Assembly (NCBI GenBank): GCA_032622095.1
Contig: CP136061.1
Span: 174,431,692-174,495,691, forward strand
DNA: 64,000 nucleotides
Direction: 5' to 3'
From: Siphonodentalium dalli
Lineage: Eukaryota > Mollusca > Scaphopoda > Gadilida > Siphonodentaliidae
Position 1 is the first letter of the stretch, and each line of letters begins with the position of its first letter. Below, piece after piece: positions 46,720 to 57,689 of the stretch. The position numbers and the translations under genes are program-made. The notes beneath the pieces were generated by a model. That model was given only the letters and a program-made list of their open reading frames with translations. It was not told the DNA's origin and made no database searches.

Positions 46720-47321
46720 CTAGCAGGTGGACCTGACTTCGTCCGGGCTGTTTCCCCTCTGCTTTTCAGCGAATTGCGCGATTTGACCTTGAATTTTCCA
46801 TTTTGAAGGTCAAGGTCAGGTGGGGTCACGATTTGACCATCCAAAAACACTGCCCGGACAAAAGTACCCGTCGAAATCCATCCAGTTTTACCCGATTTGA
46901 CCTTGAATTGATCATTTTGAAGGTCAAGGTCAGGTCGGAGTCACGATTTGACCCGTCGAAAACACTCAGTGGACAAAAGTAACCCTATGTATCAAATTTC
47001 GTCGAACTCCCATCAAAATTCGCGATTTGACCTTGAATTGACCCAATTTCAAGGTCACGTCGAACTGGCAAATGAATAGGCTTACGACACTCCCCATACG
47101 AAAGTATCCCTAGACACTAATTTTCATCGAAATCCCGTGATACTCTGGCGTTTGACCTTGAAATGACCCGATGTCAAGGTCATGTCGCACAGGCAAATTA
47201 ATAGGCCCATGCCACTCCCCGGCCGAAAGTACCCCCACATACCAAGTTTCATCGAAATCGGCTCGGCCGTTCTCAAGTCCATCGCGAACAGACAGACAGA
47301 TTTCCCAAAATATATAATAGA
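46720..47321 (-). mobile_element. Helitron-like unit, minus orientation
   Basis: CTAG (46720-46723), CAGGTGG, hairpin ACCTGACTTCGTCCGGGCT, then reverse-oriented TCAAGGTCA-type units and TACCAAGTTTCATCGAAATC, ending with the CAGACAGACAGA / CCCAAAATATATAATAGA leader. On the minus strand this is leader to 3' end of one complete unit of about 0.6 kb. Confidence 0.7.
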
Positions 47322-47660
47322 CTAGCAGATTAGCCCGCCACTGGCGGGATTGGTCCCATGGCTTTGGTCGATCCATTAATTTTTGGTTTTCAAGGTAACC
47401 CCGTACAGGCACGCCGAAAAAAAATATTCCCCGTCCAGAGTTGACAAATAATTATTTTGTTTTTATAAATTTTAAATAGTTAATATTGGGTTTTTCAATA
47501 TTTTACCCGATTTGACCTTGAATTGATCATTTTCAAGGTCAAGGTCATGTCGGGATCACAATATATAATTTGTGGGTACCCGTTTGAAGGTTAAGACTGA
47601 CCCGATGAAAAATTCCCCCCGTTCCTAGGAACGACAGACATAAGAATGTTTCACACAATG
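47322..47660 (-). mobile_element. Helitron-like unit with a CCCGCCAGTGGCGGG hairpin
   Basis: CTAG (47322-47325), CAGATTAG, then the perfect hairpin CCCGCCACTGGCGGG (47334-47348). The terminal architecture matches neighbouring units but the hairpin sequence differs, marking a separate subfamily. It continues into TGACCTTGAATTGATC and GGGTACCCGTTTGAAGG. Confidence 0.6.
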
Positions 47661-47689
47661 CGACGTCGACGATCCCCGTTCTATCTGAG

Positions 47690-48055
47690 ATAAATTTATT
47701 TCACTATCGAGCGTCACTGTATTTAATTAATAGATAATAATGACGGCTTTTGTTGTCAACTTGGATACATTTGTAAAAATTACTACTTTGAGCTAGATTA
47801 TTCTCCATTTCTATTTTATCACCCTGTCGGAGTGTTTCAAATCACTTTAAGACTAATTTAGAGGACAATTAATTGTGTTTATACAATGTTTTGTCATAAG
47901 AACACTGTATTTAGCGGACAGTATATGATTGTGTTTACAAAACATTTTTCCATCCATGCACGTGCGCCGTCTCGTCAAGAAAGTCCTTGTATTCCCGCAC
48001 ACAAGGATTAATTGAAGTGATAATAAAAGTCAAGATAGAATTCAATATGATTTTT
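47690..48055 (+). repeat. Composite repeat, copy B, left half
   Basis: 47690-47855 matches 42440-42640 and 47868-48055 matches 14005-14205. It breaks at TTCAATATGATTTTT, where copy A continues GTAAATACAAATAAAAT; the continuation here resumes at 50228. Confidence 0.75.
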
Positions 48056-50227
48056 TATGTGTACCCATACCATGTATGGTACACATAATGCCGACGTCCG
48101 GATCAACCGTCGTTCGTCCGTCCGTCCGTCCGTCTGTCCGTCCGTCCGTCTGTCGTCTGTCCGTAGACACTTACTATCCGATTCATTTACTCAAATATTT
48201 TTTATCGGATCTTGTTCAAATTTTATGTGCATGTTTATGATGACACACTCCTCACCTGTATAGTTTTTGGTATCGATCGGTTGATCGGTTTAGAAATTAT
48301 TAACACTTTGCATCCGCACATAGGCATGAGCATCCGATGCTGTAACCAAAGTATTTTTTGTCTGATTGTTTTCATATTTGATATGTAGGTTTATGATGAC
48401 ACATCCCTCACCTGTATAGTTTTTGGTATCGATTAGTTGATCAGTTTAGAAAATAATTAACCCTTCACACACATGCTATCCAATGTAATAAGTTGAACAT
48501 ATTTCTTCTGATCTGGCTCATATTTCTTACCTAGGTTTTTCTTAGCACGGTCTTCATCTGTATGGTTTTTGGTATTATTTAATTAACCCTTTCACTCTTA
48601 ATGTTTACTTAGAATTCACGCAAGCTGCTATGACTCAAAACATTTTTCATCTGATCTACACCAAATTTGGTACATGTGGTCCTCACCCCAAAATACAGAT
48701 CAAGTTCAAATTTGGGTTTGATCCGATATATTTTAACAGAGTTATGGCCCTTTATAATTCAAGTGACTTATAATGTAGTTCCATGAAATACACTGGTATA
48801 TGGTGGAATGGTGGACAACTCTATTAGAAATATAATGATAACATTCCCTGGTGTATGTCCATGCAGATTGTAAACAGCTCGTGAAATGATTAATGACATC
48901 TGCTATTTAGCTATGGCCAAGTGGTTAGATGGATACCAAGATAAACAAACAATATTATACTGATGGCTGGTTAATTGTCAAATTTGATAAATGACAGGAG
49001 GCTCTTGTTTATCTAATTTTGAAATTTCATTACAGGCTGCCTGATAATTGACCCATGACGTACACAATTGTCTTCTATATTCCATTGATATGCTTAGAAA
49101 ATAATTAACCCTTTCCAAGTTTCCAACAGATTTATGCTATAATGCACATGGGCTCTTCCTCATATGTCTTATCTTGGGTTATCTTCACACTATTAACTTC
49201 TATGGATTGTGGAATTGATTAATTGATTTTTGAAAAATATATAACCCTTCAGACACATTCTTTTGATATTACATTAAAATAATGTCTAATAGCCAATATA
49301 ATTTTTATATGCAATAGGTTACAAGCAGATAAATCTACATTATTGTTTGTATTATGCAGAAACATATTAAATGAACCCTCTTGTTGAATCAGGTTCATTA
49401 GTTAATGAACATTCAATAAGACACCAATTGAATATGCTTACAGATTATATGTGATGCATTATTTTGAAAATCAATATGGCAGATAATATTGCCAGGAACC
49501 TTATTTTCCCATCTGTTCATATTGTCATGGTTGACTGAATTTTGGGGACCACAGAGTGCTTAAAAGATTAACAGTGAAGGTTATGTGTTTTAGTCTGCAA
49601 GCTACTTGTAAAATATTGTTATGTCTTGAAACCATTTGATTCAGTGTTACTTTCCTTTAAATTAACTATGGTAATCTTTTCGATTTAGGGATCATTGGGG
49701 CCAGCATCCGCTCCATATAATGGCTGTATAACATTATATAGATAACACTTTTGAATTGTATAAACTATATGCATTTTTGACATGATTGATAAACAAATAA
49801 CAACTGGGAAGAATGGGGGGGGATATGAGATGGAATCCCACATGTTGTTCTAAGCAGTCTGGCTTGTCAACTAATTATAATTTCTCTTTAGAAGTGAATG
49901 AGATTTGAACACCTGGTAGTTTTGTTTCCAATGAGTAACTTCAACTTATAAACATATCCTCAGAAATAACTAAACCATTGGATTTCACATAGAGAGGTCC
50001 TTGGATGAATAAGGATAGAGTTATTAGATTTAGAACACCCCCCCCCCCCCCTTCGCAACCACAAATACTTTAACCCCTTCTTAAGACAAATTATTTGAGC
50101 TATTGAATTCAAGATAGTGCTGATATATGGATACCTGTGTTCATATCTTTGATAAATTATCAGTTATAGCTAATCGCTATCGCCCGGGTATGGGTTAAAC
50201 ATCTGCCGATCGTGATCGGCCTCTCGT
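48056..50227 (+). mobile_element. TGTGTACCCAT element inserted into the composite repeat
   Basis: From ATGTGTACCCATACCATG to TAGCTAATCGCTATCGCC, GGTATGGGTTAAACATCT, GCCGATCGTGATCGGC, CTCTCGTTT. The empty site in copy A (near 14200) defines both edges to within a few bases. About 2.17 kb. Internal words (GATGACACA-CCTCACCTGTATAG, TTGATCGGTTTAGAAA) match the 31594-34655 copy. No coding frame for a transposase; no clear target duplication. Confidence 0.75.
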
Positions 50228-50665
50228 TTATAAATACGAATAAAATAACCCATACAAATCCCAACCAAGAATTATTATATGACCGTCGTCCAAAACACAA
50301 AATCACCGTCGGGGTGAGTTATCTTCCGTCTAGTTGCTCCGTTTCCTTCGTGGACACATGCATTCGAATGCTGGTAGCTGGTGACGGATTATTACCTGTA
50401 CGTTTATCTGGGTGCGAAGAGCGATAGTCATAGCACTGGCTTACAAACATGACGTTATGGCGTCGTAATTTAAGTCCATCGGTCAACCATCGGTTATTTT
50501 GAACGTCGCCATCAGTCGACCGATGTACGCCATCGGACAAATGATGTACGCCATCGGTCGAACCATCGGTCGTTTTTCACGTCGGTCGCATTGGTCGACC
50601 GATGATTTAATAACCGATGTACATCGGCTATTGGTCGGTTATCGGTCGGTATCGGTTTTTGCATT
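50228..50665 (+). repeat. Composite repeat, copy B, right half
   Basis: Matches 14206-14330 and 14721-14975: AATACGAATAAAATAACCCA, GCGTCGTAATTTAAGTCCAT, GTCGACCGATGTACGCCATC, ATGTACATCGGCTATTGGTC. It lacks the hAT MITE present in copy A. Confidence 0.75.
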
Positions 50666-50669
50666 TCGC

Positions 50670-52300
50670 TACGGTCCCTTAGTCCAAATGTTTTCTAGGT
50701 CAAACCTTTTATCGACCAGACTATATGCGAAGTAAATGATTGTCGTGTCCTGCTGTATCTATTTGCAATTGTGCTCGTGCACTTGTATTAAAATCTTGCT
50801 GCCAACAATAAAATTAAATTATTTTGCATATGGCCAAAAAAAGGGTTTTGGTTCTCAGGCCCCTCCGCATTGAATAAAAAGGAAATTTATATTTTGATGC
50901 CCGATGTTATGACAAAAAAAATTAAGAAAAATAACTTTAAAAAAATATATATATATGTTTTCATCAACATGTCATATATATGTAGAGTAGTGTGCATTGA
51001 GCTCTAACTTATCTGTGTAATGTGTGGAAAGTGACTTGTGGACATGGAACATGAAGTAGATGACTACATTTAAGAAGATGATTAGCTGATTCTCATGCTC
51101 TTGTTACAATTAGTAATTAGGTACTAAATTACTAATTGTAACTCCAGACAATTGGCACAAAGGCAATGGATGAAATTCAGGATCACATATTAGAATGGAG
51201 CGGTGTCAGTTGATAGAAAACAATAGCAATAGCAAAATCAACTTTCTCTTCCGAGTTGGTAATTTAGTCCCAACTGCAGTGAGGAATCAGGAAGCAGTAT
51301 TAAAAATTTCAATTACTTTTATATTTAAGTGTCTCTAAGTCTCTCAGAGTTTATGCTCAGAGTCGGAGAGTTAGCTGTAACTCAACACATACCAGAAAGG
51401 CATATATATATTATAGATTAGGTCAAAATCAGGTGAAGGCGATGTACAGAATCAACTTGATATGAAAATGGTGGTGCTGCAAGTTTGGAGTGTTCTGCCG
51501 ACAATCGACTTTCCTGTCAAATTAGTGACAAGAAGAAAAAACATGTAATACACACAACGGATTACCTAGTCTCAATGTAGGAGATGATTATGATCAATTA
51601 AGAAGGTGTCAGCTATGTTGATGAGCATTGCCCTTCGAATATCAACAATATGAACACCAATAGTAATGGTACAAAAGTTTATTCTGACAGTTGTCAGTAT
51701 ACAGTTACTGTTGAATATATAGAATCAATAAAACAGGTGTAACAAATTGCAATTGCCTGTTTTTGGCATACATCTGAACCAATGACACTGACATCGTTGG
51801 CTGAACAGACTAACAGTTTTATTTTGTAACGACTTATTCAAACCAGATACCATTAGGATTCCATTCCCTTTAATCGCTCGATGTAAATATATAAGTACTG
51901 TTTTGTTATGCGCATGCGCAATGAAAACTTCCTGAATTCTATGAACTCTCGTGGTATGAGATTCCACGTGATAAACCATCTTCATTTTCGGTGTCAACTA
52001 GTAAACATCATAATTTGACTTGCTCCGTTATTCTGAAACAGATTTAGTGTTTTTAACATGCTAATAAAGGAATGGAACAAAATCCGAGCTGCTTGAATCA
52101 TGACAAAAATTAACGAACGTTTCGTGACAGTTAATTGTTACAGCAAACTTCAGATTTGAAAAATGAAATTCTCCCCTCGGAGATGAAACGAGCCTGAGGC
52201 AGAGTCCTGACTCAATCGGTGAAGACCCAGTCTATGAGTACGACTCTGAGCTGATATCTAATGAAATGACGATTCTGACTCTAATACAATTGCAAGTCCC
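50670..52300. other. Stretch without a supported gene
   Basis: Largely unique intronic sequence with an ATATATAT run near 50946. The inverted repeat GTTACAATTAGTAATT / AATTACTAATTGTAAC (51103-51118, 51127-51142) has an 8-bp spacer. Confidence 0.5.
51103..51142. repeat. Perfect 16-bp inverted repeat, 8-bp spacer
   Basis: Arms GTTACAATTAGTAATT and AATTACTAATTGTAAC around AGGTACTA. AT-rich, no U-run, so not a terminator. Possibly a remnant of a small palindromic element. Confidence 0.8.
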
Positions 52301-52305
52301 CTGAC

Positions 52306-52758
52306 TCACAACACTCCCATCGGAGTACAGATGAGACTACCTCGCTCAGGGAAGACCCAGGAGCTGAGGACTCTGTCAACTTCTTCGTGTATCAATATAT
52401 TATAGATCAATAGTTGTATGGTGCAAATGTCGGAGGATGATGCAGCCACTGAAATATTGTTGTGCCATTCACATTTCAATGGGTACGTCCAAATGTCCCA
52501 ATCTGGCACGATACAGGACCGCACGAAACTAGTTTCACAATCGATTCCATGCAAAAGAAGTTTTGGTGCATAGCCTCCAATTAATAGGACCAAGACTCCT
52601 ATTTCTGTGAACTCTGTTGTGTTTATTTTCCCGCGCACATGACATGGAAGAATTTCGGACAGTGCCAACTCTAGATCATTTGGGTAGAAGGGGGTACTTC
52701 TATAACTTTCTGGATATCGGACTGTTGAACAGCTGCCAGCATACAACATAATCCACAT
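52306..52758 (-). CDS. Unrecognised 150-residue ORF or exon on the minus strand
   Basis: The longest open frame in a stretch free of obvious repeats. It contains six or so spaced cysteines (around CSTVRYPESYRS, ILPCHVRGK, GIDCETSFVRSC, LKCEWHNN, DICTIQL) and alternating hydrophobic strands, which could suit an extracellular beta-rich domain. A possible acceptor lies inside it on the minus strand (TTGTATGCTGGCAG before the CSTVRY segment) and a weak donor near its end (GCGAG/GTAGTC). I see no signal peptide and no recognised family. It lies in antisense orientation inside the 13.2-kb intron of the midasin-like gene. It may be a chance ORF. Confidence 0.25.
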   Translation of the reverse strand: MWIMLYAGSCSTVRYPESYRSTPFYPNDLELALSEILPCHVRGKINTTEFTEIGVLVLLIGGYAPKLLLHGIDCETSFVRSCIVPDWDIWTYPLKCEWHNNISVAASSSDICTIQLLIYNILIHEEVDRVLSSWVFPERGSLICTPMGVL

Positions 52759-52759
52759 G

Positions 52760-53833
52760 TAGAGATAGTGATGGCATTATACCAACAATAGGTACGTAGT
52801 TAATTGTTGGAATGTTTTGCTTCATGAGATCACCAGAGGATGACTGTGGTCATCAAATCAAGGTCATTTTTAGTATGTCGAATCTGGCTGGGCCTCTGCG
52901 ACACACGGTGTGTCACTCCTCAGAGCTCTCTGTCAGACACTGAACTTGATGACATCGTTGAACGTCAATGCTTCTAACCTTCCACTATCTGGAACCAGTA
53001 TTTCTATGAAGGTTACTTTATAAAATCCTAGTCAAATTCTAGGCAACAGTAATATCTAAATGCATGTCTAGATCCCTCTCTTATCAACAAGCTGGTAGGG
53101 GAAGGTTAACTCAAGGTACGCGACACTCTGACCTGGGATTACAAATTGGATTTCCTCAATTTCGGGAATCCTAACAACCCGAGTGAACATCATCGTCGGC
53201 AATTGATGGCCCAAGAGATTCACAACTTCATTCAGCTAATTACAATGGAACCAGTTACATCTCGATCAACAGGGTTTTACCACCCATGGTTCCCAGTAAA
53301 CCAAAAATGGACCGATTTGCCCTGTAATGAACCTGAACCATTAAATATATAGTTCAATGTTCACCATTTCGAACTGGACACCTCAGAGGTGATCCAATTG
53401 ATCCGGTCACAATAATTTGCTTTACTTGCGCCAACACTTGATTTTCAGTGTTACATTTTGCACGTTCCAGTATGTTCAGAACACACCGTTAATATATAAG
53501 TTTCCGATTTCAAAACTAATCATGGCAATTTCCAGTACTTTACTTTGGGATAGACACGAGTTCCCGAGTATTTGCCAAATAGTCTCGGTCGCAATGGCTT
53601 CTTTCGAACTCTCTGTATCAGCCTGGCAGCCTTTCTGGAAAATTGGATCTGCCTAAATTTATCATGCACTAATTACTCGATCGCGTCAGTTTGTCATAAT
53701 TCAAACAAGCCACTTGTTCACGTGTATATATTGGGAACATTTTCCGACTATGGATGATCAGATTCTTCCGATGCCCAAACTACCCTGGGACAAACATACC
53801 TGTAGCTTATATATTATTGGTCCAGGAACGAAC
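52760..53833. other. Stretch without a supported gene
   Basis: Unique sequence. A 68-codon plus-strand ORF at 53146-53352 (FGNPNNPSEHHRRQL) is not recognised and lacks supporting splice sites. Confidence 0.45.
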
Positions 53834-53841
53834 GAACACAC

Positions 53842-55023
53842 TAGTGCTGAAACGGATATCCGGATAACCGGTTGGCAACCGGCTACCGTCGGCAACCGGT
53901 TGAACTACGATCAACCGGTTAACCGCTATGTATAAATACACACAGGCAATGCCACTGATAAAAACTATCGTGTTCAGGTCCTTCAGATCAAAAGTCTTCC
54001 ATGAATGGTAGATTACATAGTCTGGCATTGGCGGCTAAACATCAAAGATGCATGACGTCATCTTTGATATTCCGATGTCCGGTAAAACACGTGCACTGAC
54101 GCCACCTGGTCATCGGCAAAGATCAATACAATCGTTTTCACTGCAGTACGGCGTGATCATTTGACTTCTACTCTCCGACTCACCACATGGAGACAGTATC
54201 ATGGATACCCAAGAAATGAGTAAATCAGATGCCTGGGCACATTTCAAAGAGAAATTGGCAGAATGCAAACTCTGAGAACCAACCCTATTTACATACGCTC
54301 GGTCTATACTTCTAACATTACTGAGTTTGAGTGATCTCAGTCGATGAAGTTCAAATGAACTCGAATCACTTAAGTGGTGTTCCCGTGCAGTCGGACTTAT
54401 TTGCATCCTACTAATGACTATAAATTCTCAGCATTTGATTGCCTTATAACAGAAAACACTGTTTTCAGCTGTTTTTTTAATTTTCATTTGTTAACTACAT
54501 AAAGTTCACAATCTTCATAATTGTGTTTATCGATGTCAGTCATGATCCTATCAATCTCAAATTGCCAAAGAACACCCAGCAGTTAGAATACCTGAGTCAC
54601 ATGACCTAATAATCGGCCAGTCCCGCAAACGCTATAATGGCAATAAAAAAAACACTGCTGATATTTGCATGTACGAACATGTATATAGGTCACACAATAT
54701 TCTTCCCAGAGAACGATAACAAGTCAGGTAGCAGTCGCAACTGCAGTACAAACAGGTCAAGCATGACACGTCTATTTATAAAATCTGAGTTTTAGTTCAC
54801 TGTGTCATCTGCCAAGTTGTCAACACGTGGCTTTGTGACGTTCGTGTTTGTTGAAAAACACGAAAGATCACTTTAATGTCACAGTATACTGATATATTGG
54901 TACATATTATGGTGTAAATAATCAGTGTAAAGTCATAGGTTGAAAATAGCGGATAACCGGTTATGATCCGGTTACACGTCGCGTTTAGCCGGCTACAAAA
55001 ATGGGTCAACCGTTTCAGCACTA
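53842..55023. mobile_element. Non-autonomous hAT element, 1182 bp, with 8-bp target duplication
   Basis: Termini TAGTGCTGAAACGG and CCGTTTCAGCACTA are perfect 14-bp inverted repeats, flanked by GAACACAC at 53834-53841 and 55024-55031. Subterminal CCGGTT/AACCGG palindromes are dense at both ends, as in many hAT elements. The interior carries only a 98-codon minus-strand ORF without a transposase motif. Confidence 0.9.
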
Positions 55024-55355
55024 GAACACACTGCAAATGATATGTGTTCTTTGACTCAACCGAAGGTTAAAACCCGGGAATACCTTTGATTTCTTGGGAT
55101 GATCTCTCGGCACTGATGTCGTACCACAAATATGTTCCGAATGCGACCGATTCAATTGCATCTTCTTCAGTATTATCTTCTTACTTCAAGCATGCATCTG
55201 TATCAGAACGGGGCTTAAATTCTGGCGAGAATCAGAATCTTGATTCTTAGTTTGATTTTCATGAAAGCAGCTGTTTCACTATATTTGATTCTCATAAACT
55301 TTCTGGATTTTAAGGCCTGGATGTAATAATTTTTTGTCCAAGTCTCTATCCGACA

Positions 55356-55955
55356 TTGCATTCGACAATATTTACAGGGTACCGCTCTTTCGGTCCCAGT
55401 AATAAGGATCGTACTAATAACCGCTCCATCTCAGACTTGGAGATGGGGTTGTTATCTGGGTCAGCAGCTATTGCACAAACACCAGTGTTGGGTACTCCTC
55501 ACAAGACATTGAATAGTAGCAGAGCTGTGTTGCGGCCCGTGATATAGCTGATTATTCGGAATCAGAAATATTGGCGGAGTTGGCACTGCAGGGAGTTACA
55601 GAAGTCAGTAGATTTACAAAAACTGTTGATGGACTTCGAGTTCCTCTGAATAGTTATCTTCTGACCTTCAATTGGTGCGAACATCCACCGACATTGAAGG
55701 TTGGTTACATGAAGGTAGATATATTAAGTACCTGTGTTCCAAATCCATTACAATGTTTTAAATGACAGGGCTATGGCCATGGCCAGGAACATTGTAAAAG
55801 TAAGGGTGTTTTTATTTGTATCTATATTGTTTTAGTCTAATTCACTGTCATTTCTAATCACAGTTGCTTCACTCGATTTTGATAATCTGTTTCCTCTCGT
55901 TGTGATATGGCTTTGTTGCTAAAACGACAATAAACCCCAATCAGTCAATCAATTA
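55356..55955 (+). pseudogene. Decayed LINE: ORF1 zinc-knuckle fragment plus 3' end
   Basis: A broken ORF1 of a non-LTR retrotransposon. The first frame (GTPHKTLNSSRAVL) shifts near 55540 into a second frame reading RDIADYSESEILAELALQGV, then FTKTVDGLRVPLNSYLLTF and VPNPLQCFK. This series (EIL-x-EL-x-x-QGVT, a basic G-x-R-VP-x-x-Y-x-LTF strand, VPNPL-x-CF-K) is typical of mollusc and arthropod LINE ORF1 proteins ahead of CCHC zinc knuckles. The second Cys position of the knuckle is an in-frame TGA; the downstream H and C spacing is retained. About 100 bp later an element 3' end ends in AATC/TCAA repeats. No endonuclease or reverse transcriptase is present, so the copy is internally deleted. 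Confidence 0.6.
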
Positions 55956-55959
55956 ATGA

Positions 55960-56360
55960 AGATCTTGTATATCACTTGAAAAAAAACTAGAGCTTTATGC
56001 CTTTTTAACAAATCAAAATCTTTAAAAGAAGCTGAAAAATGCATGCAAAATGCATACATGCATGGCGTTGGCTGAGACATTCAAAATCGTATACGACAGC
56101 ATTGTGCACTCTGGCTGGTGACTAAAAATATATTCCCCCAATTTGGCTCTGCTTTGTGCCTATATTCGTTAATGCAACGAAGTTGGACAAAGAATTTAAC
56201 TTTAATGAAAAATCAATAATTTTACAATGTCTGGTGTTGGTGTCACGGGCGATTTTTCGAAATAGTATTAATCCACTCAGTAATTTTGTTGGCGTGATGC
56301 CACGTATCCCATGAAGCACGCACCAATTCATCTCTATTGAGATAGAAGGAAATATGTAAT
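55960..56360. other. Stretch without a supported gene
   Basis: Intronic sequence after the LINE remnant; contains GCATGCAAAATGCATACATGCATGG words only. Confidence 0.5.
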
Positions 56361-56364
56361 GGCT

Positions 56365-57680
56365 TTTTAGCTCACCTGAGACAAAGTCTCCGGTGGAGCT
56401 ATAGTCATCACTCCTCCGTCCGTCAACAATTCTCCTCTGAAACCATCAGACCTCTTGGGTTTATATTTGGTATGGATGTTCCCTAGGTGACTCTTATTCA
56501 GATTTGTTCAAATGAGGTCACCAAGTCAAATAGTTTTGATGTCAGGACCATAACTATTTTTCCACATAGTAATTCTTAAAACAACTTCTTTTCTGAAGTT
56601 GTCGGGCCGATTGGGTTCATATTTGGTATGTGGGTGACTGTGGTTCAGATTTGTTCAAATGAGGTCACTGGGTCAAATGTGGGTGGGGCTATGGACATAT
56701 ATCTGAAGAATTTTTTTTTTTAGATTTAACTTATTGCTCAATTTAACCACAAAAAAAAAATAAAAAACATTTAATTAAAATTTTGGGGGGTAGGTACCTC
56801 TAGTCACCTCACTAAATTTGGTTGAAATCAGGGGTTTGGGAGAAAACATGAACAAACAGTTGTACAGAAATGTTCAGTAAATTCCTTTTAATATCTGTGC
56901 ATTCCAATTACAAGCCAACTCTGCTCTGAACTGCCAGGCTGATACACATGACACATGTTGTTTATAATCAGGGCCAGATAGATAGATAAGAAAACTTATG
57001 AGATTAATAGTGTTGTACATTTGTTTTCTAAAGTTGTCAATGTGTGTAGCACCATCATTGTTTACAATACACTGGTCGTTAATATCATATTAAATTCCTT
57101 TTCTCAGAGCTTTAATTAAGTGTGTCTGGCATTTGTAGAATGAGGTTCCCAGAGGGTGAATTTAATTATGCTACCCTGCATGGCAGGCTAGCATCACCAA
57201 ATACACCATATGAGGACCTCATTCTGCTTAGGATTCATCTTCTGGGAAGTATCTAAGAGTCTCAAATTGACATTTTTAGCAGCTCTTTTCCCTTCTGTTC
57301 AGATTCTATAAGGCATAATTGAGGTGTCAAATGGGTGCACATACTGTCATATGTCAGTAATGTCACCAACTTCAGCTGGAGAACTTCTGTCTGTCCCTAG
57401 GTCTCCCATAGCAGTTAAGGACTAAGAAAAATTGGGTTCCCAGATGGTGAATTTGGTGATGCTAGCCCACCTTAGAGAATAGCATCACTACATTCACCCT
57501 TTTGGGACCTCAGACACACTAAATTCACGCTTGGCTATTCCAATATTATTTTCTACATGTCCACATACGTTGTTTAGATCTACTTCTTTTAAAGTTTTTA
57601 TGAAAAGTTCTAACTGTTATGGTCTTTGCAGTCTGGTGAGCGACCCCACAGTCTTTGACTGTCTTGTTTAATGATATAAT
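56365..57680 (+). mobile_element. AGCTCACCTGAG element with embedded palindromes
   Basis: Opens TTTTTAGCTCACCTGAG with hairpin partner CGGTGGAGCTATAG, then CCGTCCGTC. Repeated units follow with TTCATATTTGGTATG and CAGATTTGTTCAAATGAGGTC; then AGAATGAGGT(C/T)CCCAGAGGG palindromes at 57137-57240 and 57420-57510; then the CAGTCTGGTGAGCGACCCCA tail. Same order of parts as 14993-17310. Confidence 0.65.
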
Positions 57681-57689
57681 AGGGGTTTA

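Noticed and set aside
51103-51142. Rho-independent terminator-like hairpin
   Set aside because: No U-run and the genome is eukaryotic; an AT-rich palindrome is the simpler reading.
53146-53352. 68-codon ORF FGNPNNPSEHHRRQL
   Set aside because: No acceptor, donor or recognisable family; length expected by chance.
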